NCBI RefSeq assembly: GCF_002873135.1
Contig: NZ_MCVI01000013.1
Location: 1-64,000, forward strand
DNA from: Shewanella sp. 10N.286.48.A6
Lineage (GTDB): Bacteria > Pseudomonadota > Gammaproteobacteria > Enterobacterales > Shewanellaceae
DNA length: 64,000 bases
Reading direction: 5' to 3'
Shown: positions 49,335 through 59,033 of the stretch, one piece after another
Numbering within the stretch: the stretch's first letter is position 1
How the letters are laid out: each line of letters opens with the position of its first letter
The notes under the pieces: model-generated
Told to the model about the DNA's origin: nothing
Databases searched by the model: none
Seen by the model: only the letters and a program-made list of their open reading frames with translations
Program-made: the position numbers and the translations under genes

Positions 49335-50756
49335 CTAAACTTCCTTATTATGGTTATATTTTGGTTTACGGTAGGTATCCATACGGCTCATCGCTTGACC
49401 TTCATATTCACGTTTGAGTTGCCATAAAGGTCTCTCAAGAGTTAATTCCCACTTGAATAATGCTTTCATTAACGCTAGAACTTTTTCTGGATGAGAGGCG
49501 GCTAAATTATGTTGCTCTGCTTCATCTTTGGATAGGTCATACAGCTCTACAGGTCTATCAGGGAAACGCAGTAATTTTAAATCGCCATGGCGAATTGCAG
49601 CACGTGTTTCTTTTTTCCAATATAAAATATCATGTGGTCTTAATGCGTTATCTGTAGCTAGGTAGGGGAGTAAGTTAACCCCATTTAGCTGCATTTTAGG
49701 ATCAACTTTGCCTTTGGCTGCGTTAATAAATGTAGGGACTAAGTCTAGTGAGCTAACTGGGTATGGGTAGTGAGTTTTTGATGTTTTAAGCTGCTTAGGC
49801 AGTTTTAATAACATTGGAACTCTTATTCCCCCTTCCAGGTGATTTGCTTTTGTGCCGCTTAGCGGAGCGTTATTAGCACTGTTTTGATCTGTTGGCCCAC
49901 CATTGTCGTTTATAAAAACAACCAGTGTATTATCGATAACATTGTGAATTTTTAAGTGCTTGAGTAATGAGCCAACTGCTCGATCCATAGCAAAATTCAT
50001 TGCAGCTAGCACTTTAAGTTGGCCTGATAAATTGGGGAAATGTGCTAAATCATTAGCCGTAGCTTGCATGGGCGCATGTACTGCAGAAAAGGATAATACC
50101 GCAAAAAATGGTTGTTGGTCCAAGACTGCCTGAGTGATGAAGTTATTGGTTTCCATTGCAAGTGCATCTGTCAAATATCCTTCATGTTCTACAAATTGCT
50201 TGTAATTTCTTTCCATTTTTAAAGCAGGGTGAACTTGATGTAATTTATTTGTGTAGGCGAAGTAATCTCGAGCGCCCCCGCGAAAGCCATAAAACTCATC
50301 AAACCCTCGTTGAGTTGGATGAAATTTGTCATGATTACCTTGATGCCACTTACCAAATAGCCCAGTACGATACCCAAGATTTGTAAGGTGATCTGCTATT
50401 GTCTTTTGCTCAAGAGGTAAGCCCATATCGTCACCGGTTAAACCTGATTTGCTCATGTAGCCGGTAACATTATTTTCTTCAAAACCAAAACGTTGTTGAT
50501 ATTTACCTGTGAGAATTCCTGCTCTAGACGGGCCGCAAACTGCTGCGGTGACGTATGCTTGGTCAAAAATAATGCTCTGTTGTGCCAGTTTATCTATTTC
50601 TGGTGTTTTCATCACTTTGCTGCCTTGAAAACCAAAGTCATGATATCCGGCATCATCAGCAATAATTAATACGATGTTAGGTTTTTCATTCGCATGAGCC
50701 ACCAGGCTGAATAGCAATAAAAGCAGGCCAGTGCAGAGTTTAAGGTCATTAATCAT
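49335..50756 (-). CDS. Secreted formylglycine sulfatase
   Basis: This 473-aa type I sulfatase has a Sec signal peptide (cut near AHA), IIADDAGYHD (31-40), CGPSRAGILTGKY with Cys74 as the formylglycine precursor, GKWHQG and NDNGG. It is clearly different from its downstream neighbour, so the two probably attack different sulfate positions or chain contexts. It is the first gene of the pair. Its promoter region, shared with the divergent AraC-type gene, carries a perfect ATTGTTAACAAT palindrome 147 bp upstream. Confidence 0.93.
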   Translation of the reverse strand: MINDLKLCTGLLLLLFSLVAHANEKPNIVLIIADDAGYHDFGFQGSKVMKTPEIDKLAQQSIIFDQAYVTAAVCGPSRAGILTGKYQQRFGFEENNVTGYMSKSGLTGDDMGLPLEQKTIADHLTNLGYRTGLFGKWHQGNHDKFHPTQRGFDEFYGFRGGARDYFAYTNKLHQVHPALKMERNYKQFVEHEGYLTDALAMETNNFITQAVLDQQPFFAVLSFSAVHAPMQATANDLAHFPNLSGQLKVLAAMNFAMDRAVGSLLKHLKIHNVIDNTLVVFINDNGGPTDQNSANNAPLSGTKANHLEGGIRVPMLLKLPKQLKTSKTHYPYPVSSLDLVPTFINAAKGKVDPKMQLNGVNLLPYLATDNALRPHDILYWKKETRAAIRHGDLKLLRFPDRPVELYDLSKDEAEQHNLAASHPEKVLALMKALFKWELTLERPLWQLKREYEGQAMSRMDTYRKPKYNHNKEV

Positions 50757-50902
50757 AAAGAGCTTTTGTTTAGTGAAATTGCACTAGACACTAAAACAAG
50801 CAAATAATATTTGCATTCAATATCATCTTTAATGAATTATAAAATAATCTTTACATTTTAATTCAGGATCTTAGCAAATGATTAAGCAACATAAAAAGAT
50901 TT

Positions 50903-50914
50903 ATTGTTAACAAT
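50903..50914. promoter_or_regulatory. ATTGTTAACAAT palindrome, sulfatase/AraC promoter region
   Basis: This perfect 12-bp palindrome lies between the divergent sulfatase and AraC-type genes. It is identical to the copies at 53147 and 57867. Confidence 0.7.
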
Positions 50915-50982
50915 GTGTTGACTGTGTAAGTAGGCCATAGATATAGTTATAGGCTGGAATAAAACAAAATGATCAAACGCTT

Positions 50983-52425
50983 ATGTACCACGTTGAATTA
51001 AATTGGGATATGTTACTGCGAACGGTACTCCCTTTTGTTGCGGCCAATATTTTTCTTATGGTGCTGGTTTATTTCACATTAGTCAGAGATCGCATAGGTA
51101 AGGCTTATCCATTTTATTGCTTATTTATCATCTGTTTTATTATCTTTTTGTGTGGACCTCTTATTAATATCATGCCATTAAATGAAGCGAGGCGAGGGTA
51201 TGATATCGTACGCAACGTTTTATTGTTTACTGTGGGTATCCCTTGCTTACTCTATGCATTATTTTTGCAAGCAAAACAGCACATCTCAAAATTTCTGCTC
51301 ATTACTCCAGTTATTTTAGGTTTTGCCTGGTGTTGTGGTTTTATTGTTGCTGCACCGTTATATCAGTACCACCCCAGTGAACTGCCTTGGTTAATCAGTG
51401 TTCAGAGCATTGACCATCAGATTATTTATTTATCGCAACTTGTTTTGATTATTATCCAGCTATTAGTGCCTTGTATTTTACTGTTAGGTAACAATCTTAA
51501 ACCTTATGTCGCTACGCAGGTTTATGGTGCAATTACACTAAGTTTTTTCATGTGTTTAGGAAATGCGTTTGAGCTATGGATTGTTTATTACGCAGGAGCA
51601 AGTTTGAGTGCAATCATTTGGGCAAGGGCAGTATTTAATGATGTCAAATTTACAAATGCAAAAATTCACCGTCATACAAAGCATCACCAATCTCTAGCTT
51701 TGGCGCAGTTTACTGCTAATAATGAGCGTTGCTTTAGTCAATATTATCCCTATGAATTGAATAACACTTACCCGCTCAAAGAGCGCGATGCTCTATTAGA
51801 AGTGATTGGCATAGCAAATCCAGACTTAGCTAAAGCGAAGCTTGATGAATTATTACTAAAATTGAAGAGTTATAGTAAAAATACATTAAGTTGCTATCAG
51901 CATAGAGCTAAAGAAGTCGCTTTTATGATGTTTGATCAAGTTATTTTTCACTGTGGTAATAACAAATACATACTTGATAGATTGGAGAGTGCAGGGAATA
52001 GTTTACACTCAGCATCCAGTATTGCAGATATAGATCGTATTTTGCATCATTCAGTTGATATGATCGCGACGACTGTTAGCCAGCTCTCTACAGGTAGCCC
52101 TGAGCAACAGTTGGTGGATAAGGTGAAAGTGTATATTTTAAATCGCTATCATCACGATATTACGGTTGCTGATATTGTTAGTGCCGTAGGGGCAAGTCGC
52201 TCATATACCATGAAAAATTTTAAGCAGCTGACTTCAACAACCATTAATCAATATCTTGTTAATGTCAGAATAGAGCATGCTAAGTCTATATTATTATCAA
52301 AAAATGTAACAGAAACGGCTTATGCGGTTGGGTTTAATAACTCTGCATATTTCTCAACGGTATTTAAAAAGTACACTCAATTATCACCCAAACAATATCA
52401 AGATAAATGCTCCGTTAAATCATAA
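50983..52425 (+). CDS. Membrane-anchored AraC-family regulator
   Basis: This 480-aa protein has about seven N-terminal hydrophobic helices (residues 12-225) and a C-terminal AraC-type double helix-turn-helix (about 375-475). The latter shows HDITVADIVSAVGASRSYTM and AYAVGFNNSAYFSTVFKKYT, ending SPKQY. The architecture implies that a signal is sensed in or across the inner membrane while the DNA-binding part stays in the cytoplasm. It is divergent from the sulfatase pair and is the only regulator inside the galactan locus, so it is a candidate activator. AraC proteins normally bind asymmetric sites, so it may not be the protein bound to the palindromes. Confidence 0.85.
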   Translation: MYHVELNWDMLLRTVLPFVAANIFLMVLVYFTLVRDRIGKAYPFYCLFIICFIIFLCGPLINIMPLNEARRGYDIVRNVLLFTVGIPCLLYALFLQAKQHISKFLLITPVILGFAWCCGFIVAAPLYQYHPSELPWLISVQSIDHQIIYLSQLVLIIIQLLVPCILLLGNNLKPYVATQVYGAITLSFFMCLGNAFELWIVYYAGASLSAIIWARAVFNDVKFTNAKIHRHTKHHQSLALAQFTANNERCFSQYYPYELNNTYPLKERDALLEVIGIANPDLAKAKLDELLLKLKSYSKNTLSCYQHRAKEVAFMMFDQVIFHCGNNKYILDRLESAGNSLHSASSIADIDRILHHSVDMIATTVSQLSTGSPEQQLVDKVKVYILNRYHHDITVADIVSAVGASRSYTMKNFKQLTSTTINQYLVNVRIEHAKSILLSKNVTETAYAVGFNNSAYFSTVFKKYTQLSPKQYQDKCSVKS

Positions 52426-53146
52426 GTTTAAGCCATGTGATTTTTATAACCTTGGCTATTATCAATGAAAACGGACCGGTTCGTGTCAATACACATATTG
52501 AGTTTCTCTTCATTCATTCTTTAATAATTAAATCGAATCTACGACTTTATCCATCGCCTTGACACTTGCAAGGTGTAGTTGTGGTGTTGCGATGAATTTA
52601 GCCATGGATATGGAGGTTATCAGTAATAGAGTGTTACTAAATCGCAATCGAATCTGGCATATATGTTTATGTTGGCAGAGCCTAAATTAGTTGGATATGC
52701 TAAAAGATTAGACACAGCAGTACCAGGAAGTGACTTTTACTAAAAGTTGACTCACCTGATTGATTATATGGCTAACTCTAATCCTGAAGGGGCAGCCAAG
52801 GCTGCTGTCGATTCATTCTATATTAATACTGAATAGAGCTTACTTTAGATAAAATAGATTTTAATAAAAATGAGCGGCTATTAAGCCGTCTCAGAGTTAC
52901 AAATGTCTTCGTTTAAATCAAAGATTATTACGAGTTATTTTACACCTTTAAGCTAAAAAATCGGCTTTCTTGAATCTATTACCTCTATTTCAACCGTTTA
53001 GAATGTCTGATTCAACTGATTTGATTTTACGAATCACCAAGACCTTAAAGAGTTATTAAGTCACTGTTAGTATTAGTTTAAAGTTAATTTATGCAAGTTT
53101 ACTAATAGTTGCATAGGACATAATAGCTATATATTAGCCAAAGTTT
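52426..53146. other. Gene-free gap with an ORF remnant
   Basis: I see no intact gene in this gap. One frame reads MFMLAEPKLVGYAKRLDTAV from 52663 and hits a stop at 52741. It continues in frame as HLIDYMANSNPEGAAKAAVD to 52836, which looks like a decayed coding remnant of unknown family. The remainder is AT-rich and leads into the galT promoter. Confidence 0.45.
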
Positions 53147-53158
53147 ATTGTTAACAAT
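53147..53158. promoter_or_regulatory. ATTGTTAACAAT palindrome, galT promoter region
   Basis: This perfect 12-bp palindrome is 189 bp upstream of galT and identical to the sites at 50903 and 57867. Confidence 0.7.
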
Positions 53159-53347
53159 TAACTTTATGTGTGATAGCTTGTCATAAGTGTTTCACTTTTG
53201 AGCGCGCATTTTTGACATGTTGAGTTTGTCAAAATTGGCATGGACGTTATTGGTGGGAAAGTGAGCAGTTATATCTTGCTTTTAACAAAAATATTAATCA
53301 CTTATGTTAGATGCTTTTTGTTTTATTGATAATTTTAGAAGGTAATC

Positions 53348-54397
53348 ATGCAGCAAGAAAATAATCAATTTGATCCAACAGAGCACCCACATCGACGTTA
53401 TAACCCTATGACCGATGAATGGGTGTTGGTATCACCCCATCGTGCCAAAAGACCCTGGCAGGGCCAAGTTGAAAAAGTCGATGAGCAGGATAAAAAACCT
53501 CACGATGAAAGTTGTTATTTATGTGCGGGTAATGTGCGTATTAATGGCGAGGTTAATCCTGAGTATAAAAAATCTTTTGTGTTCGAAAATGATTTTGCAG
53601 CGTTAAAAAAAGATACCGTTAAGTTTGAACAAAATGACCCATTATTCAAACTAAAAACCGAGCAAGGGGTTAGCAGAGTGATTTGTTTTTCACCAGATCA
53701 CAGTAAAACCTTGCCACAATTATCTATTACAGAGCTAACTCATGTAGTTGAAGCATGGAAACATCAAACTGAAGTGCTGGGTAAGCATTATAAGTGGGTG
53801 CAAGTGTTTGAAAATAAAGGGGCTGTGATGGGGTGTTCAAATCCGCATCCACATGGTCAAGTATGGGCTCAAAATCAATTGCCGACGTTGGCGCAAAAAA
53901 AGCAAAACGCGTTTAATCAGTATTATTCAGACCATAGCAGCAATCTGCTTGCTGATTATGTTGAACGTGAATTAGCAGAAAAAACTCGGGTTGTGGTTAG
54001 CAACGATGACTGGGTTGTAGTAGTGCCTTATTGGGCGGCGTGGCCATTTGAAACTCTATTATTACCAAGATTTCCAATTCAAAGAATGACAGATTTAATT
54101 GCCGAACAGCAAGTTAACCTCGCCGATATTATCAAGCAAATTACTATTCGATACGACAATTTATTTAATTGTTCATTCCCTTATTCAATGGGCTGGCATG
54201 GTGCGCCATTTGATAAGGCGGCACACCCTGAGTGGACATTACACGCCAGCTTTTTACCGCCATTATTACGTTCTGCCACGGTACGTAAGTTTATGGTGGG
54301 ATATGAAATGATGGCTGAATCACAACGCGATTTGACTCCTGAACAAGCTGCTGAGCGCTTAAGAGTCGTTTCAGCAGTACATTATAAATTAAGCTAG
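53348..54397 (+). CDS. galT: Galactose-1-phosphate uridylyltransferase
   Basis: This 349-aa Leloir enzyme swaps UMP between UDP-glucose and galactose-1-phosphate. The nucleophile is in NPHPHGQVW (His169), and zinc ligands are in CYLC (56-59). Length and sequence match E. coli GalT (348 aa). AAGGT precedes the start. It lies 22 bp upstream of galK. Placed in the galactan locus rather than a free gal operon, it should handle D-galactose released from agar. No galE or galM is in the window. Confidence 0.96.
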   Translation: MQQENNQFDPTEHPHRRYNPMTDEWVLVSPHRAKRPWQGQVEKVDEQDKKPHDESCYLCAGNVRINGEVNPEYKKSFVFENDFAALKKDTVKFEQNDPLFKLKTEQGVSRVICFSPDHSKTLPQLSITELTHVVEAWKHQTEVLGKHYKWVQVFENKGAVMGCSNPHPHGQVWAQNQLPTLAQKKQNAFNQYYSDHSSNLLADYVERELAEKTRVVVSNDDWVVVVPYWAAWPFETLLLPRFPIQRMTDLIAEQQVNLADIIKQITIRYDNLFNCSFPYSMGWHGAPFDKAAHPEWTLHASFLPPLLRSATVRKFMVGYEMMAESQRDLTPEQAAERLRVVSAVHYKLS

Positions 54398-54419
54398 TTG
54401 ATATTTTTGTAGGTTAATC

Positions 54420-55577
54420 ATGAGTAAAGAATTGATAAAGAGAGTAAAAGATACCTTCTCACATGCGTTTGGTTATCAAGCTAGTCATGTTTTCCAAGCA
54501 CCAGGAAGAGTGAACTTGATTGGTGAGCATACTGACTATAACGATGGTTTTGTTTTACCTAGTGCAATTAATTTTGCCACCGTAGTGGCTGCTAGTCCTC
54601 GTGAAGATAATCGTGTACGAGTGATATCTGTTGATTATGATAATGCTGAAGATGATTTTTTAATTGATGACGATATTAGCAAATCACCACAAACTTGGGC
54701 CAATTATATTCGCGGTGTGGTGAAGCATTTGCGCTTAAGAGGCTTAACCTTTAACGGTGCAGATATTGTGGTGAGTGGCAATGTGCCACAAGGGGCGGGC
54801 TTAAGTTCATCTGCAGCATTAGAGGTGGTTATTGGCTTAACCTTTAAGTCGTTATTTGATTTACCGTTAACAGCGCAAGATATTGCTTTAAATGCCCAGC
54901 AAGCTGAAAACCAGTTTGTGGGTTGTAATTGCGGCATTATGGATCAGTTGATTTCAGCGCAGGCGAAAAAAGATCATGCCTTGTTAATTGATTGCCGCTC
55001 ATTAGAAACTGCGCCGGTATTGCTCCCTGATAATTGGCGAATTTTAATTATTAACTCCAATAAAAAACGGGGCTTAGTTGATAGCGAATACAATACTCGA
55101 CGAGCGCAATGTGAACAGGCTGCCGCATTTTTTGAGGTAAAAGCGTTACGTAATGTCAGTATTAGTCAGTTTGAACAACGTAAGCCAGGTCTTGACCCTA
55201 TAACCGCTAAACGTGCACGACATATTATTACTGAAAATAAACGCACTGTAGATGCCGCTGAAGCATTACGTCAAAACAACATGCCTGTACTACAGCGTTT
55301 AATGGCAGAGTCGCACGCATCAATGCGCGATGACTTTGAAATTACAGCGCCTGAAGTGGATGCATTAGTAGACATTATGAAAACAGCTTTAGGGGAGTTA
55401 GGCGGCGTTAGAATGACGGGTGGCGGCTTCGGTGGCTGTGTCGTTTCAATATTACCAGAAAACATGATTGAACAAGTGGTTGAAGCGGTTAATGCACAAT
55501 ACACAAAACGCAGTAATTTAACGGCATCGATATTCATTTGTACAGCAGAGCAAGGGGCTCAACAGCTTTGTTTTTAG
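54420..55577 (+). CDS. galK: Galactokinase
   Basis: This 385-aa GHMP kinase phosphorylates galactose at C1. It shows the galactokinase signature [17 protein letters not shown] (28-44), the ATP loop [15 protein letters not shown] (about 121-135) and the C-terminal [13 protein letters not shown]. It forms a two-gene operon with galT and ends in a strong bidirectional terminator. Confidence 0.97.
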   Translation: MSKELIKRVKDTFSHAFGYQASHVFQAPGRVNLIGEHTDYNDGFVLPSAINFATVVAASPREDNRVRVISVDYDNAEDDFLIDDDISKSPQTWANYIRGVVKHLRLRGLTFNGADIVVSGNVPQGAGLSSSAALEVVIGLTFKSLFDLPLTAQDIALNAQQAENQFVGCNCGIMDQLISAQAKKDHALLIDCRSLETAPVLLPDNWRILIINSNKKRGLVDSEYNTRRAQCEQAAAFFEVKALRNVSISQFEQRKPGLDPITAKRARHIITENKRTVDAAEALRQNNMPVLQRLMAESHASMRDDFEITAPEVDALVDIMKTALGELGGVRMTGGGFGGCVVSILPENMIEQVVEAVNAQYTKRSNLTASIFICTAEQGAQQLCF

Positions 55578-55613
55578 TATTTTCTGTGGCTTTTGGTTAG
55601 ATAGTTATTCATT

Positions 55614-55649
55614 AAACAGCCCGATAATCATTGAGTTATCGGGCTGTTT
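55614..55649. terminator. Bidirectional terminator between galK and the FG-GAP gene
   Basis: A 14-bp stem (AAACAGCCCGATAA and complement) with an 8-nt loop serves both convergent genes. Confidence 0.88.
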
Positions 55650-55679
55650 TATTACTGATGAAATAGGAAATTTAACCGA

Positions 55680-57674
55680 TTAATTTCCCACATTAATCCA
55701 TTGACCTGCGGCAACGTCATGTTGTTGTAACTGGCTGTTATCTCGCCACGTCACGGTTATTGTTTTTACCTGATTTGCTTCACCCAAACCAAAGTGAGCT
55801 ATGTTCATTAAGCTTTGAGAGTGTGCCGCGCTAATAGAGCCTACAGTAAATACTTGTTTGTCTATTTTTTCTATCGCTTGAGTGGCGGACTTTTGATGAT
55901 ATTCAATCACTACTTTTGCCCCTAATGGGTCAATACCAGAAGCGCTGTAACCTACATTCACATTAATAAAGTTGGCTTTACTGGCAGCTTGCGCAACACC
56001 TCCTAGGTTGTTAAACACCTGCCACTGACCGTTATCATCGTCACCACTAATGATGTCTACAAAACCGTCTTTATCAATATCGAACGCCGCGCCCATATCG
56101 CCATGGGCTTGAGAACCTAATGCAGTAGCGCCATGGCCTTCAACCTGAGTAAATTGACCTTGATGATTAAGCAGTAATATATCTTCAACTCGTTTATTAA
56201 GTTCACCAAATCGGTAAACAAAAAAGTCTGAATAGCTATCATTGTCAAAGTCTGCGCTGATTACTCCCCAATTGTTATGCTTAGATTGAGGAGGAAGCCT
56301 TGAAGATGCGTCTACAAAGCGGCCATTATCATTAACAAGTAATATGTCATCTACCCCTAACGCTTGTGGCTGCCAATCAGGCTGAATGGAGGTCACTCCA
56401 GTAATAGAAGCTCTGATATCCCAAGCAAGATTGTCGTTTAGTTTCCAATCCAGTCGCCATTGATGCTGGCCCTTATTTTCTCCTTGTTGAATTTGCCCCA
56501 CATAATGGATGTACCAGCCAGACTCGGTTATTGTCGGTTTGCCTTTGGCTAATTCAGGCGTCAAGGTAATGGATTTTTTTGGTGGATCGATTCGGGCATG
56601 ATGTTGGCCAATAAACACCGGTAACTTGATAAGCTTTGGCCCACGAGGGAAATGATAAAAGTCGCCTAATGTAATGGGGCCTTGGCTGGTAAAACTAATA
56701 CCGTCTTGGCTTTTATTACCTTCATCACGAATATCTAAGCGGGTGGTTTTTTTATCAAAAGAAAGCGCGTTATTAGCTATTTGATAATAAGACTTGCCTC
56801 GGGCTAAATATAAGTCTGTATCGCCATCATTTTCTATGTCAGTTTGGGCTATCGCAGTAACAAAGCCAACATCTTGCAAGTGAGCTGGTAAATACTGTTT
56901 CGTGGCATTTTCATATTGGCCATTGATTTTTCCTAGCCATATTTGTAGCGCTGAATAAGCATTAAAGGTAATTAAATCTGGATATTGATCATCATTTAAT
57001 TGGCTTATCAAGATTTTTTCTGCATCAATGTCTTCAAATAATGGACTTGAATGATATTTGAATTGCCCATCCCCCTGATTAATAAATAACAAATTACGCG
57101 GTACATCTTCGGTTATCATTTTTTCTGCGTTAATTTGAATTAAGTCTAAATCACCGTCGTTATCGACATCTAACCAACGGGCTGAGCGTCCTCTTGCTCC
57201 CATATTTGCTAGCCCACTTTGTACTGTTACATCAACAAATTTACCTTGCTGCTGTTTGAATAAGCGCGGTGGTTTAGGTTGTGTACCATTACCGCCACCT
57301 AAAGTGATAATGACGTCAACCTCACCATCATTGTCATAATCAGCAGCGGAAATACCATGGACATCAGCTTGCGCTAACAAATGCGGTCCGCTGGTAAAAG
57401 TCCCCTTGTTACTGCCATAAAATAACTGAGTTGGCCATTGGTCATGGTTAGTTAGCAGCAAGTCATAATTGCCATCTCTATTTAAATCAACCGTTGCAGG
57501 GCCGCCATATTTCCAAGCTGGAAAAGAACTTAAGCGACTTTCTTGGGTTACCTTGGTAAACATCGGTGTAGGTGGAGCAGCTGCAAGTACATAATGATTA
57601 TTCAATGCCATCATGCTAATTAGCCCAACAATTGAAATTCCATTCCGATGCTGAGTAAGTCGTCTGTTGTTCAT
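55680..57674 (-). CDS. Secreted FG-GAP/UnbV repeat protein
   Basis: This 664-aa secreted protein has a Sec signal peptide, FG-GAP/VCBS blades (DLNRDGNYDLLL, DYDNDGEVDV, DVDNDGDLDL, DIENDGDTDLYLARG) and a beta-rich insert like that of the lipoprotein at 43960. Further blades (DFDNDSYSDFF, DIDKDGFVDI) and a C-terminal ASPIC/UnbV domain (VNVGYSASGIDPLGAKVVIE) follow. It lacks the Ig-like tail of its paralogue. I start it at ATG 57674, with AAAGGA seven bases upstream, rather than ATG 57710. The function is unknown; galactan binding or processing is a guess from context. A TTTGTTAACATT half-match to the locus palindrome lies about 20 bp upstream. Confidence 0.85.
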   Translation of the reverse strand: MNNRRLTQHRNGISIVGLISMMALNNHYVLAAAPPTPMFTKVTQESRLSSFPAWKYGGPATVDLNRDGNYDLLLTNHDQWPTQLFYGSNKGTFTSGPHLLAQADVHGISAADYDNDGEVDVIITLGGGNGTQPKPPRLFKQQQGKFVDVTVQSGLANMGARGRSARWLDVDNDGDLDLIQINAEKMITEDVPRNLLFINQGDGQFKYHSSPLFEDIDAEKILISQLNDDQYPDLITFNAYSALQIWLGKINGQYENATKQYLPAHLQDVGFVTAIAQTDIENDGDTDLYLARGKSYYQIANNALSFDKKTTRLDIRDEGNKSQDGISFTSQGPITLGDFYHFPRGPKLIKLPVFIGQHHARIDPPKKSITLTPELAKGKPTITESGWYIHYVGQIQQGENKGQHQWRLDWKLNDNLAWDIRASITGVTSIQPDWQPQALGVDDILLVNDNGRFVDASSRLPPQSKHNNWGVISADFDNDSYSDFFVYRFGELNKRVEDILLLNHQGQFTQVEGHGATALGSQAHGDMGAAFDIDKDGFVDIISGDDDNGQWQVFNNLGGVAQAASKANFINVNVGYSASGIDPLGAKVVIEYHQKSATQAIEKIDKQVFTVGSISAAHSQSLMNIAHFGLGEANQVKTITVTWRDNSQLQQHDVAAGQWINVGN

Positions 57675-57866
57675 AAAGTATCCTTTCTGTATTTTGTTAA
57701 CATTAAACAATTTGTCTGTAAATGTAAATGGCTATTAATCATTCATGTTTAATTGGTGATGGCTCATTAGTAAGCAGTGTTTTGTTTGAAATGCGACGAT
57801 TACTGAGTGAATTAATTTGTCCTTTGAAGTTAACTTAAGCTTTACATCAAAACCACACAAGTGTAG

Positions 57867-57878
57867 ATTGTTAACAAT
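57867..57878. promoter_or_regulatory. ATTGTTAACAAT palindrome, anhydrogalactose operon promoter
   Basis: This perfect 12-bp palindrome lies 35 bp before the cycloisomerase start and can also serve the divergent FG-GAP gene. It is identical to the sites at 50903 and 53147. Confidence 0.75.
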
Positions 57879-57913
57879 AAATCGTAAAATATTATCTGGT
57901 AGCGAGTCTCTAT

Positions 57914-59023
57914 ATGACCAACGAAGTGACAAGAATTGAAGCGATAAATGTTGAATACTATCAAGTGCCGTTAGCTGAAGTCCTTTCAGACGCTAAGCAT
58001 GGTGATCATACCCACTTTGAACTCATTCTAATGCGTATTCGAACCGCTGATGGTTATGAAGGTGTAGGTTATACCTATACAGGTGGTAAAGGCGGGAGGG
58101 CTATTTATTCATTACTCAATGATGAAATGAAACCGTTGTTATTAGGTAAAGACGCAGCAGATATCATGGCTATATGGGATGAAATGCAGTGGCATTTTCA
58201 TTATGTCGGTCGTGGTGGTTTATTGAGTTTCGCTATTTCAGCTGTTGATATCGCATTATGGGACATCAAATGTAAAAACTTAGACTTGCCACTTTGGAAA
58301 GTCGCTGGCGGTCATAGTAATACTGTCAATTGTTATGCTGGTGGCATCGACTTAAATTTTGACCAGCCCAAACTGCTTAATAATATTCAAAGTTATTTAG
58401 ATCGCGGCTTTGAAGCAGTAAAAATCAAGGTAGGTAAAGCCGATTACAAAGAAGACGTAAGGCGCGTTGAAGCTGTTCGAGAGCTAATAGGTCAAGATCG
58501 TATCTTCATGGTTGATGCCAATTACTCAATGACGAAAGAGCAAGCAATCAGATTCTCTAATGCTATTACTCATTGCGACATTAAATGGTTTGAAGAGCCG
58601 ACCATTCCAGATGATTATCAAGGTTATGCTGACATTGCTGATGCGACTAGTATCCCCCTCGCAATGGGAGAAAACTTACATACTATTCATGAGTTTACCT
58701 ATGCAATCCAACAATCAAAATTAGGTTTTTTACAACCAGATGCTTCTAACATTGGCGGCATTACCGGATTTTTGATGGTGGCACAGTTAGCTTATGCCAA
58801 TAATCTTCCTGTTTGTAGTCATGGCATGCATGAGTTACACGTGAGTTTGTTAGCGTCACAACCCCATTCTGGATATTTAGAAGTCCATTCATTCCCCATC
58901 GATGAATACACCACAACACCGCTAAAAATTGTTAACGGCAAAGCTGTTGCGCCGAATATTGCTGGTACCGGTGTTGTCTTTGACGATGCGTTATTAACAC
59001 CCCATTTAAAAATGAGTTCATAA
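57914..59023 (+). CDS. Enolase-superfamily 3,6-anhydro-L-galactonate cycloisomerase
   Basis: This 369-aa mandelate racemase/muconate lactonizing-type enzyme shows Lys170 and Lys172 in KIKVG, metal ligands Asp201 (DANY), Glu227 (FEEP) and Glu253 (MGEN), and His303 in CSHGMHELH. With a GH50 agarase and the following aldehyde dehydrogenase, it fits the cycloisomerase that opens anhydrogalactonate to 2-keto-3-deoxy-L-galactonate. The family is certain; the substrate is inferred from the neighbours. It is the first gene of a tight four-gene operon, 10 bp before the next. Confidence 0.85.
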   Translation: MTNEVTRIEAINVEYYQVPLAEVLSDAKHGDHTHFELILMRIRTADGYEGVGYTYTGGKGGRAIYSLLNDEMKPLLLGKDAADIMAIWDEMQWHFHYVGRGGLLSFAISAVDIALWDIKCKNLDLPLWKVAGGHSNTVNCYAGGIDLNFDQPKLLNNIQSYLDRGFEAVKIKVGKADYKEDVRRVEAVRELIGQDRIFMVDANYSMTKEQAIRFSNAITHCDIKWFEEPTIPDDYQGYADIADATSIPLAMGENLHTIHEFTYAIQQSKLGFLQPDASNIGGITGFLMVAQLAYANNLPVCSHGMHELHVSLLASQPHSGYLEVHSFPIDEYTTTPLKIVNGKAVAPNIAGTGVVFDDALLTPHLKMSS

Positions 59024-59033
59024 GGTAAATTAT

